6,691 nt of DNA from Nocardioides sp. (GTDB lineage: Bacteria > Actinomycetota > Actinomycetes > Propionibacteriales > Nocardioidaceae): the NCBI GenBank assembly GCA_030452025.1, contig JAKDNC010000203.1, positions 1-6,691 of the forward strand. The letters are read 5' to 3'. Positions 1-5,657 of the stretch are shown here, piece after piece (position 1 is the stretch's first letter; each line of letters begins with the position of its first letter). The notes beneath the pieces are model-generated. The model was not told the origin of the DNA. It made no database searches and saw only the letters and a program-made list of their open reading frames with translations. The position numbers and the translations under genes were made by a program.

Positions 1-1
1 G

Positions 2-634
2 CTCCACTTCCTCACCGCGGTGGTCCGGCACTACTCGGCTGACGGTCAACCACCCGTCCTCGTCGGGAACTCGCTGGGAGCACTCGTCGCCCTGCACGGC
101 GCGGCCAGCATGGCGACCACGGGTGTGGTGGCGCTTTCGCCCGTCGGCTTCGTCCACGCACGCGGCCTGACCCTGGCTGCAAGGGTGACCCCGCTGGTCA
201 CCCTGCCCATCACCACCGGTCTCGTCCCCCCGTTCGCCGCCCGTCTGATCGCCCACCGTGCACTCTCGCGGCTCATGGTGCACCGGCCGCGGGCAGCCCG
301 CGTCGCCCTGGCCGCCTACGCCGATCAGTTCCGGACGCGCGCGGACCTGCGCCGGGTACTGGCAGCCGTGGGACGGGTGTCGCAGGAGATGGTCCTCGCA
401 CCGCCACCCGCGCTGGACATCGAGTGTCCCGTGCTGGTGGTGTGGGGCGAACGCGACCGGCTGCTTCCTGCCACGGCAGCAGCACCTGTCGCCGCGCTCT
501 TTCCCCATGGGTCCTGTGAGGTTCTTCCCGGAGTGGGCCACTGTCCCCAGATGGAGTCTCCGGAGACCATCGGGCGGATGAGCGTGGATTTCATCCGCAT
601 GAATCTGGACGGTCCGCATCAGGCAACGAGTTAG
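2..634 (+). CDS. alpha/beta hydrolase, 3' part (5' end outside window)
   Basis: This is the C-terminal two thirds or so of an alpha/beta-fold hydrolase. The frame is open from base 2 and shows no ribosome binding site before the first possible start (GTG at 20), so the gene almost certainly begins upstream. Counting from that GTG, a nucleophile elbow GNSLG gives the catalytic Ser18. VVWGERDRLLP supplies the likely acid Asp146, and the GVGHCPQMESPE block supplies the catalytic His174, followed by the usual Pro-Glu of this family. The region between Ser and Asp is rich in Ala and Arg and forms the cap. The oxyanion-hole HG motif and the first strands are missing because of the window edge. Such proteins are usually cytoplasmic esterases, lactonases or C-C hydrolases, and no substrate can be read from the sequence. 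The stop is TAG at 632-634. A TetR gene follows after 85 bases in the same direction, so co-transcription is possible but not shown. Confidence 0.9.
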   Translation, partial: LHFLTAVVRHYSADGQPPVLVGNSLGALVALHGAASMATTGVVALSPVGFVHARGLTLAARVTPLVTLPITTGLVPPFAARLIAHRALSRLMVHRPRAARVALAAYADQFRTRADLRRVLAAVGRVSQEMVLAPPPALDIECPVLVVWGERDRLLPATAAAPVAALFPHGSCEVLPGVGHCPQMESPETIGRMSVDFIRMNLDGPHQATS

Positions 635-678
635 GCACGTCTCGCGATGCTCGTGGGCGACGGCCGGGCGTGCGCGCC

Positions 679-684
679 TATGCT
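679..684 (+). promoter_or_regulatory. possible -10 box of the TetR gene
   Basis: TATGCT fits the actinobacterial TANNNT -10 pattern and lies 35 bases before the TetR start codon. No convincing -35 hexamer is found 16-19 bases upstream. The assignment therefore rests on one short motif in the 85-base gap, and read-through from the upstream hydrolase is an alternative. Confidence 0.3.
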
Positions 685-719
685 GTGGCAGCCAAGCGCA
701 GTCGACCCGAGGAGATGAG

Positions 720-1313
720 ATGGCCCGTGTCTCGGCCGCGGCGCGCCGCGAGCTGCTGATCGAGGCGACGATCCGGGTGATGGTCCGTGACGGTGTCGCC
801 AAGGCGACCACTCGCGCGATCGTCGCGGAGGCCAACATGCCCCTGGGCGCCTTCCACTACTGCTTCCGGTCCAAGGAGGAGCTGCTGGAGCGGGTGATCG
901 AGACGATCACCGACCACACTCTGGACCCCGCGTTGGAGGGGTTGCGTGCGGACGGTTCCCTCGAGGAGCGGCTTCGCGCTGGCCTGGGCGCCTACTGGCA
1001 GCACGTGCTCGACCACCCCGATGAGCACCGCGTCACCTACGAGCTCACGCAGTACGCATTGCGCGAGTCCGGGCTGGCCGACGTGGCAAAGCGGCAGTAC
1101 CAGACCTACCTGGCGGCCAACACGAAGGTGCTCGAGACGCTGGCCGAGGTCTCCGGGACCACCTGGTCGGTGCCGGTTCCCGTCCTTGCCCGCTACGTGA
1201 CGGCGTTGATCGACGGTCTGACGCTGCTCTACCTGAACGAGGGTGATGCGGGGACCGCAGGGGCAGCGCTCGATCTCGGCGCGGAGTACGTCGCCGGCCT
1301 TGCGCGGATCTGA
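720..1313 (+). CDS. TetR/AcrR-family transcriptional regulator
   Basis: This 197-residue protein is of normal length for a TetR-family repressor. The N-terminal DNA-binding domain covers about residues 8-58. A helix-turn-helix runs from about residue 29 to 50, with the typical recognition-helix ending GAFHYCFRSKEELL (43-56), where family members usually have the F/Y-HYF..KE-LL pattern. The remaining residues are predicted helices forming the ligand and dimer domain, and no ligand can be named. The ATG at 720 is preceded by GAGGAG at 709-714 with 5 bases of spacing. The gene is followed by a 147-base gap, then a secreted peptidase gene whose promoter carries a palindrome between -35 and -10. 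That site is the obvious candidate target of this regulator. No copy of the palindrome is seen in front of the regulator itself, so autoregulation through the same site is not supported. Family assignment is firm; the target is inferred from position. Confidence 0.95.
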   Translation: MARVSAAARRELLIEATIRVMVRDGVAKATTRAIVAEANMPLGAFHYCFRSKEELLERVIETITDHTLDPALEGLRADGSLEERLRAGLGAYWQHVLDHPDEHRVTYELTQYALRESGLADVAKRQYQTYLAANTKVLETLAEVSGTTWSVPVPVLARYVTALIDGLTLLYLNEGDAGTAGAALDLGAEYVAGLARI

Positions 1314-1355
1314 GCTGGGGCAACGACGCCGGCAGTGACCGGATCCCCGGGACCC

Positions 1356-1385
1356 TTGACTTGGTCGAGCGACCAACTCTAGTGT
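1356..1385 (+). promoter_or_regulatory. promoter of the secreted M19-like peptidase gene
   Basis: TTGACT at 1356-1361 is close to the housekeeping -35 consensus. TAGTGT at 1380-1385 fits the TANNNT -10 pattern after an 18-base spacer. Transcription would start near 1392, giving a leader of about 70 bases before the ATG at 1461. The leader holds no riboswitch or attenuator that I can recognise. The boxes stand out against the GC-rich surroundings. Confidence 0.65.
1361..1376. promoter_or_regulatory. palindromic operator, probably bound by the adjacent TetR regulator
   Basis: The sequence TTGGTCGAGCGACCAA consists of two perfect 7-base arms (TTGGTCG and CGACCAA) around an AG centre. It overlaps the last base of the -35 box and fills most of the spacer to the -10 box. 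A bound dimer there would block RNA polymerase. TetR-family operators are typically inverted repeats of about this length. The half-site vaguely resembles the TTGATTG-type arms described for BetI, which is only a loose analogy. The nearest regulator gene ends 47 bases upstream. The palindrome is seen directly; the binding partner is inferred. Confidence 0.7.
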
Positions 1386-1460
1386 GCGACTCACGTCACA
1401 CGGTGGTACCTCACTCTCGTCGCGCTCGGTGATCTTGCGACCCGTCAGAAGGAGACCGGC

Positions 1461-3503
1461 ATGAAGTCACGACGCGGCGCACTGGCGCTGCTCATGCTCA
1501 CTGCGCTGATCGGTGCGCTGTTCATCCCGGTCGGGTCCGGGGCCGCTGCGCCGACTCCGTGGTACGAGCCTGTCGACCGGCCGAGCCCCGACTCCGAGAT
1601 CAACGTGACCGGCGAGCCGTTCACCGGCACCGACGCCGACGGTGATGTGCGCGGGTTCGTCGACACGCACGACCACCTGATGACCAACGAGGCGTTCGGC
1701 GGCAAGCTCGTGTGCGGCAAGCCGTTCTCCGAGCTCGGCATCTCCGACGCGCTGCGGGACTGCCCGGAGCACTACCCGAACGGCGCCGGCGCCCTCCTGG
1801 AGAACCTCACCGTCGACACTGACTGGCGCCACGACCCGGTCGGCTGGCCGACCTTCCAGGACTGGCCGTCGTACACGACCATGTCGCACCAGCAGAACTA
1901 CTACGCGTGGGTCGAGCGATCCTGGCGAGCCGGTCAGCGGGTCATGGTGACCGACCTGACCTCGAACGGCGTGATCTGCTCGATCTACGTCCGTGACCGC
2001 GGATGCGACGAGATGGACTCGATCCGGCTGCAGGCGGAGAAGACCTACGACATGCAGGACTACATCGACAAGATGTACGGCGGACCGGGGAAGGGCTGGT
2101 TCCGGATCGTCAAGTCGCCTGCGCAGGCCCGTGAGGTGATCAAGAAGGGCAAGCTCGCCGTGGTGCTGGGGGTGGAGACCTCCGAGCCGTTCGGCTGCAA
2201 GCAGGTGCTCGACATGGCCCAGTGCAGCAAGGCCGACATCGATCAGGGGCTCGACGAGCTGCGCTCCCTGGGGGTGCAGAGCATGTTCCTGTGCCACAAG
2301 TTCGACAACGCGCTGTGCGGTGTCCGCTTCGACGAGGGGACGACCGGCACGATCATCAACATCGGCCAGTTCCTCTCGACCGGCACATGGTGGCGCACCG
2401 AGGAGTGCCGCGGGCCCCAGTCGGACAACCCGATCGGTGACGCCGCCGTACCCGAGTTCGAGAAGAAGTTGCCGCCCGGCGCCGCTGTGCCGAAGTACGC
2501 CGACGGGGCCAGGTGCAACGTCCGTGGCCTGACCAGGCTGGGGGAATATGCGCTCCGCGGGATGATGGATCGCGGGATGATGGTCGAGGTCGACCACATG
2601 AGCGTCAAGGCGGCGGGCCGCACGCTCGACATCCTGGAGAGCAAGGATTACCCGGGCGTCGTGTCCAGCCACAGCTGGATGGATCGGGACTGGACCGAGC
2701 GCGTCTATGCCCTTGGTGGGTTCATCGGCTCCTACGACATGGACAGCGAGGCCTTCGTGAGGGAGGCAGCGACCACTGCAGACCTGCGCGAGGAGTACGA
2801 CGTGGCGCTGGGCTACGGGTCGGACTTCAACGGACTCGGCAGCCACCCCACGCCGCGCGGTGCCGACGCGCCGGACAAGGTGACCTATCCCTACCGCAGC
2901 TACCCCGACGGGCCGCTCGTGGACCGGCAGGTGACCGGTGAACGGACCTGGGACGTCAATGTCGACGGTGGTGCCCACTACGGGCTGATTCCCGACTGGA
3001 TCGAGGACGTGCGCCATCTGGGCGGTCAGGGGATCGTCGACGAGCTCCTCGGGGGAGCGCAGTCCTACCTCGACACCTGGGTGAGCACGCGCGACTGGTC
3101 AGAGCCGTTGAACCTGGCCCGCGGGGCCAGGCCGAGCGCGAGTTCGGTGCAGTGGACCCTGCTCAAGCGTTTCGTGGCCGGCAAGGCCAACGACGGCGAC
3201 GTCGGCACCCGGTGGGCGAGCAGGTGGAGCGACCAGCAGTGGCTGGCTCTCGACCTGCGTAGCCAGCAGTCGATCTCACGCGTCGTCCTCGACTGGGAGG
3301 ATGCGTCTGCGAAGTCCTACCAGATCGAGGTCTCCGACGACGGGAGCACCTGGCGCACCGTCTGGCGCACGACCGACGGGGCCGGCGGAATCGAGACCGC
3401 CCGCTTCGACCCGGTGACCGCCCGGCACGTGCGCGTGCACATGAGCGAACGAGCCACCAGGTACGGCTACTCCCTGCACGAGATCGCCATTCACAGCGGG
3501 TGA
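1461..3503 (+). CDS. secreted M19 (membrane dipeptidase)-like metallohydrolase with C-terminal F5/8 type C domain
   Basis: This 680-residue exported protein has three parts. Residues 1 to about 30 form a signal peptide: a KSRR basic start, a hydrophobic core (7-23) and a small-residue exit around GSGAAA, with no lipobox Cys. Residues about 60-545 resemble peptidase family M19 (renal/membrane dipeptidase, amidohydrolase superfamily). Candidate metal and active-site motifs occur in order: VDTHDHL (His70, His72), LGVET (Glu239), FLCHKFDN (His279), VEVDHMS (His379), SSHS (His404) and GSDFNG (Asp455). In characterised M19 enzymes the first motif is usually H-x-D, whereas here it is H-D-H. The gap from that motif to the Glu is about 169 residues, longer than in renal dipeptidase, so there is an insertion. 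All ten cysteines lie between residues 85 and 352. Residues about 548-680 form an F5/8 type C/discoidin carbohydrate- or surface-binding domain (NLARGARPSASS start, WASRWSDQQWLALDL, HVRVHMSE, LHEIAI end). AAGGAG at 1449-1454 sits 6 bases before the ATG. The substrate is unknown; dipeptide or other amide hydrolysis outside the cell is plausible. Probably repressed by the upstream TetR protein. Confidence 0.9.
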   Translation: MKSRRGALALLMLTALIGALFIPVGSGAAAPTPWYEPVDRPSPDSEINVTGEPFTGTDADGDVRGFVDTHDHLMTNEAFGGKLVCGKPFSELGISDALRDCPEHYPNGAGALLENLTVDTDWRHDPVGWPTFQDWPSYTTMSHQQNYYAWVERSWRAGQRVMVTDLTSNGVICSIYVRDRGCDEMDSIRLQAEKTYDMQDYIDKMYGGPGKGWFRIVKSPAQAREVIKKGKLAVVLGVETSEPFGCKQVLDMAQCSKADIDQGLDELRSLGVQSMFLCHKFDNALCGVRFDEGTTGTIINIGQFLSTGTWWRTEECRGPQSDNPIGDAAVPEFEKKLPPGAAVPKYADGARCNVRGLTRLGEYALRGMMDRGMMVEVDHMSVKAAGRTLDILESKDYPGVVSSHSWMDRDWTERVYALGGFIGSYDMDSEAFVREAATTADLREEYDVALGYGSDFNGLGSHPTPRGADAPDKVTYPYRSYPDGPLVDRQVTGERTWDVNVDGGAHYGLIPDWIEDVRHLGGQGIVDELLGGAQSYLDTWVSTRDWSEPLNLARGARPSASSVQWTLLKRFVAGKANDGDVGTRWASRWSDQQWLALDLRSQQSISRVVLDWEDASAKSYQIEVSDDGSTWRTVWRTTDGAGGIETARFDPVTARHVRVHMSERATRYGYSLHEIAIHSG

Positions 3504-3506
3504 CTC

Positions 3507-3522
3507 CCACGCGGGTGCGTGG
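3507..3522. terminator. hairpin between convergent peptidase and yajQ genes
   Basis: CCACGC and GCGTGG form a perfect 6-bp GC-rich stem around a GGGT loop. The hairpin occupies most of the 22-base gap between the two stop codons. On the + strand it is followed by only ATTTC, and on the - strand there is no T-run. It may therefore be a weak bidirectional terminator or a transcript-end stabiliser. Confidence 0.5.
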
Positions 3523-3525
3523 ATT

Positions 3526-4017
3526 TCAGCGGTAGTTGGTGAACTGCACCGCGAAGTCGTAGTCCTGCTCCTTGACCAACTGCTGGACGGCCTGCAGATC
3601 GTCGCGCTTCTTGGACGAGACGCGGAGCTCGTCACCCTGGATCTGCGCCTTGACGCCCTTGGGCCCCTCGTCGCGGATCAGCTTCGAGACCTTCTTGGCA
3701 TCTTCGGAGGAGATGCCCTCCTTGAGTGCGATCGAGATCTTCGCGACCTGACCGGACTGACGGGGCTCTCCGGCGTCGAGGATCTTCAGGGACTGGTTGC
3801 GCTTGACCAGCTTGCCCTTGAACACGTCGAGGACCGCCGAGGCGCGGTCCTCCGCCGACGCGGTGATCTCGATGCCCTGCTCGCCCTGCCACTCGATACT
3901 TGCGCCGGTGCCCTTGAAGTCGAAGCGGGTGGCGATCTCGCGCGCCGCCTGCCCCAGGGCGTTGTCCACCTCCTGGTGGTCGAGCTTGCTGACGATGTCG
4001 AACGACGAGTCGGCCAT
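3526..4017 (-). CDS. yajQ: YajQ family (UPF0234) nucleotide-binding protein
   Basis: This 163-residue protein matches the YajQ family along its full length and is the same size as the E. coli protein as I recall it. Visible signatures are SFDIVSKLDHQEVDNA near the N-terminus, the conserved RFDFKG (31-36), AQIQGDELRVSSKKRDDLQA (124-143) and the terminal QFTNYR. Family members are small cytoplasmic proteins with two ferredoxin-like domains. Some bind cyclic di-GMP and act with transcription factors; others bind nucleic acid or nucleotides. The ligand of this copy is not evident. The start chosen is the ATG at 4017, with AGGAG at 4023-4027 five bases upstream. The open frame continues to 4200, but that extension reads antisense through the tRNA-Tyr gene and is spurious. 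The gene converges with the peptidase gene and diverges from the tRNA, so it is probably a single-gene transcript. Confidence 0.95.
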   Translation of the reverse strand: MADSSFDIVSKLDHQEVDNALGQAAREIATRFDFKGTGASIEWQGEQGIEITASAEDRASAVLDVFKGKLVKRNQSLKILDAGEPRQSGQVAKISIALKEGISSEDAKKVSKLIRDEGPKGVKAQIQGDELRVSSKKRDDLQAVQQLVKEQDYDFAVQFTNYR

Positions 4018-4030
4018 GTTGTCTCCTATT

Positions 4031-4059
4031 TTCGTCTGAGAGTGCTGCTGCGCTATTGT
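4031..4059 (+). promoter_or_regulatory. possible promoter of tRNA-Tyr
   Basis: TATTGT at 4054-4059 fits the TANNNT -10 pattern and stands in the least GC-rich part of the yajQ-tRNA gap. TTCGTC at 4031-4036, 17 bases upstream, is a poor -35 match. Transcription would start near 4066, leaving a leader of about 35 bases before the mature tRNA. No equally good box was found for yajQ on the other strand. Confidence 0.35.
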
Positions 4060-4072
4060 TTCGTCTTGCTGT

Positions 4073-4091
4073 CTCCGGGCCAAGCCCGGGG
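4073..4091. repeat. GC-rich inverted repeat in the tRNA-Tyr leader
   Basis: CCGGGC (4075-4080) and GCCCGG (4084-4089) pair perfectly around a CAA loop. A T-G wobble and a C-G pair extend the stem to 8 bp. It ends 9 bases before the mature tRNA 5' end, inside the presumed precursor leader. It could guide processing of the precursor or block read-through from the divergent direction; the function is not shown. Confidence 0.55.
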
Positions 4092-4100
4092 GTGGAACAC

Positions 4101-4181
4101 GGCAGATTGCCCGAGCGGCCAATGGGAGCGGACTGTAAATCCGTCGCGAAAGCTTCGAAGGTTCGAATCCTTCATCTGCCA
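4101..4181 (+). tRNA. tRNA-Tyr (anticodon GTA)
   Basis: A full cloverleaf is visible. Acceptor arms GGCAGAT (4101-4107) and ATCTGCC (4174-4180) pair perfectly, with discriminator A at 4181. The D-stem pairs CCC with GGG around GAGCGGCCAAT. The anticodon stem GCGGA/TCCGT encloses the loop CTGTAAA with anticodon GTA at 4135-4137. The T-arm is GAAGG-TTCGAAT-CCTTC. An extended variable region (CGCGAAAGCTTC) sits between the anticodon and T stems, as expected for class II tRNA-Tyr in bacteria. The 3' CCA is not encoded (ACA follows the acceptor stem), so it must be added after transcription. The gene decodes UAU and UAC. Confidence 0.96.
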
Positions 4182-4205
4182 CAGAAGGGGCCTCCTGCAT
4201 CGCGT

Positions 4206-4220
4206 GTGGGGGGTCCCCAC
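4206..4220 (+). terminator. terminator-like hairpin after tRNA-Tyr
   Basis: GTGGGG and CCCCAC form a perfect 6-bp stem around GGT, followed by TGCTTTG. It lies 25 bases after the tRNA and before the MFS gene. The position suits an intrinsic terminator for the tRNA transcript, although the T-tract is short and interrupted. Confidence 0.55.
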
Positions 4221-4262
4221 TGCTTTGCGGAGAGTGAGCCCGAAATGCGCCACGATGGGTCC

Positions 4263-5612
4263 ATGACGCAGCCCCGGGCCCAGCTCCACGACATGGGACG
4301 CCGGCGGGCCTGGGTGATCTGGCTCGTTGCGGTCTCGGTCTACGCCCTGGCCGTCTTCCACCGCAGCTCGCTCGGTGTGGCGGGGCTGATCGCAGCCGAC
4401 CGCTTCGACGTCGGTGGCGCCGGGCTCGCGTTCTTCACCGTCCTCCAGCTGATCGTCTACGCCGGCATGCAGGTCCCGATCGGGGTGATGCTCGACCGGT
4501 TCGGACCCCGTGCCCTGCTGGTCTCCGGCCTGGTCACGATGACGCTGGGTCAGTTCGCCTTCGCCTTTTCCGAGACGTTCGTCACCGCCGTCGTCTCGCG
4601 TGCCGTCCTCGGCGCCGGAGACGCGATGGTCTTCGTCTGCGTGCTGCGCCTGATCACGTCGTGGTTCCTGGTCCGCCAGGGCCCGATGCTGGTCCAGATC
4701 ACCGGCCAGATCGGGCAGTTGGGCGCCATCATGGCCGCCGCGCCACTCTCCCTGGCCCTGCACGGGCTGGGATGGACCAAGACCTTCGCAGCCGCGTCGT
4801 CGCTGGGCGTCGTACTCCTGGTTGCGGTCCTGCTGGTGGTCAAGGACTCGCCCTACGAGCGGACCGCTCCGACCCGGATCAAGCTGCGTGCGATCGGGCG
4901 CTCGGTCCAGCTTGTCTGGGGCAATCCCGGCACCAAGCTCGGGATGTGGTCCCACTTCACCAGCCAGTTCTCGACGACCGTCTTCACGCTGCTGTGGGGC
5001 TACCCCTTCCTGGTTGCCGGCCAAGGGCTGTCGGGAGAGGCCGCCAGCACGCTGCTCACCGTGATGCTGGGGTGGGTGATGTTCAGCGGCATCGTGCTCG
5101 GCCGGCTGGTCGCCAAGTTCCCCTTCTACCGCTCCTGGATCGTGCTGGTCGTGGTCGGCGCGATGGCGACCGTGTGGGCCGTCGTACTCCTCTGGCCGGG
5201 TCCGGCGCCGATCTGGCTGCTGGTCGTGATGGTCTGCATCACGGGATCGGGCGGTCCCGCATCGGTGGTCGGTTTCGACCTGGCCCGCACCTTCACCCCT
5301 GAGGAGGCGCTCGGTCGGGCGAACGGCTTGGTCAACATCGGCGGGTTCGTGGCCTCGCTGCTCACGATGGCGCTGATCGGTCTGCTGCTCGACTTCCTCG
5401 AGCCGCGCGGTGCCGACGCCTACGGGTTGGGGGACTTCAAGATCGCGATGTGTGCGCAGTACCTCTTCTGGGGTCTCGGGACGCTCCAGATCCTGCGTTA
5501 CCGCCGCAAGGCGGTCGACCACCTGCACCGGGTGCACCCCGGCGCGGTCGAGTCGATGAAGCGCGGCGAGCCGTTCGTCCACCCGGGCTTCGGTGACCGC
5601 GAAGGCGTCTGA
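4263..5612 (+). CDS. MFS-family permease
   Basis: This 449-residue integral membrane protein has about twelve hydrophobic helices, roughly at 17-33, 53-75, 84-103, 106-128, 143-165, 172-193, 228-250, 261-282, 290-311, 316-337, 355-377 and 392-411. Between helices 2 and 3 is the MFS motif A, GVMLDRFGPRALL (74-86), with Asp78, Arg79 and Arg83 in the expected places. The more polar loop 194-227 separates the two six-helix halves. The family moves small solutes by proton- or ion-coupled transport or exchange, and nothing here fixes the substrate or direction. The ATG at 4263 has no good Shine-Dalgarno sequence. CACGAT at 4251-4256, ending 7 bases before the ATG, hints at a leaderless transcript. 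An in-frame ATG at 4245, preceded by GGAGAG at 4229-4234, would add six residues. The frame stays open back to 4056, but only by reading through the tRNA. The gene converges with the downstream hydrolase. Confidence 0.9.
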   Translation: MTQPRAQLHDMGRRRAWVIWLVAVSVYALAVFHRSSLGVAGLIAADRFDVGGAGLAFFTVLQLIVYAGMQVPIGVMLDRFGPRALLVSGLVTMTLGQFAFAFSETFVTAVVSRAVLGAGDAMVFVCVLRLITSWFLVRQGPMLVQITGQIGQLGAIMAAAPLSLALHGLGWTKTFAAASSLGVVLLVAVLLVVKDSPYERTAPTRIKLRAIGRSVQLVWGNPGTKLGMWSHFTSQFSTTVFTLLWGYPFLVAGQGLSGEAASTLLTVMLGWVMFSGIVLGRLVAKFPFYRSWIVLVVVGAMATVWAVVLLWPGPAPIWLLVVMVCITGSGGPASVVGFDLARTFTPEEALGRANGLVNIGGFVASLLTMALIGLLLDFLEPRGADAYGLGDFKIAMCAQYLFWGLGTLQILRYRRKAVDHLHRVHPGAVESMKRGEPFVHPGFGDREGV

Positions 5613-5641
5613 GGCTCAGTTTCCTGCACGGCCTTGTGGAT

Positions 5642-5657
5642 GCCGGACGGTGCCGGC
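5642..5657. terminator. weak hairpin between convergent MFS and hydrolase genes
   Basis: GCCGG and CCGGC can pair around ACGGTG in the 44-base convergent gap. The last base of the stem overlaps the hydrolase stop codon. There is no T-run on either strand. It is offered only as the best terminator-like structure present. Confidence 0.25.

Noticed and set aside
678..1394. A 238-residue open frame antisense to the TetR gene
   Set aside because: It is a shadow of the TetR gene, which has clear helix-turn-helix homology and a ribosome binding site. The antisense frame also covers the peptidase promoter.
1419..1441. Stem GTCGC/GCGAC in the peptidase leader as a possible riboswitch or attenuator
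   Set aside because: Only 5 bp with a 13-base loop, no T-run and no match to a riboswitch class I know. This is expected by chance in GC-rich DNA.
2556..2583. Exact 13-base direct repeat CGCGGGATGATGG, spaced 15 bases
   Set aside because: It lies in frame in the peptidase and encodes RGMMD-RGMMV just before the conserved VDHMS motif. Gly-Met-rich sequence is normal there in the family, so it looks like similar codons rather than a recent duplication.
1467..3017. A 516-residue open frame antisense to the peptidase gene
   Set aside because: Long antisense frames are expected in GC-rich genes. The sense strand has the signal peptide, conserved motifs and ribosome binding site, and the antisense translation shows no recognisable domain.
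4101..4181. tRNA-Tyr as an attachment site for an integrated element
   Set aside because: No integrase and no repeat of the tRNA 3' end are visible, and the flanking genes look like ordinary housekeeping or metabolic genes.
4053..5582. A 509-residue open frame antisense to the MFS gene and tRNA
   Set aside because: It reads through the tRNA and yields a charged, low-complexity translation full of His, Asp and Gln, typical of the complement of hydrophobic codons.
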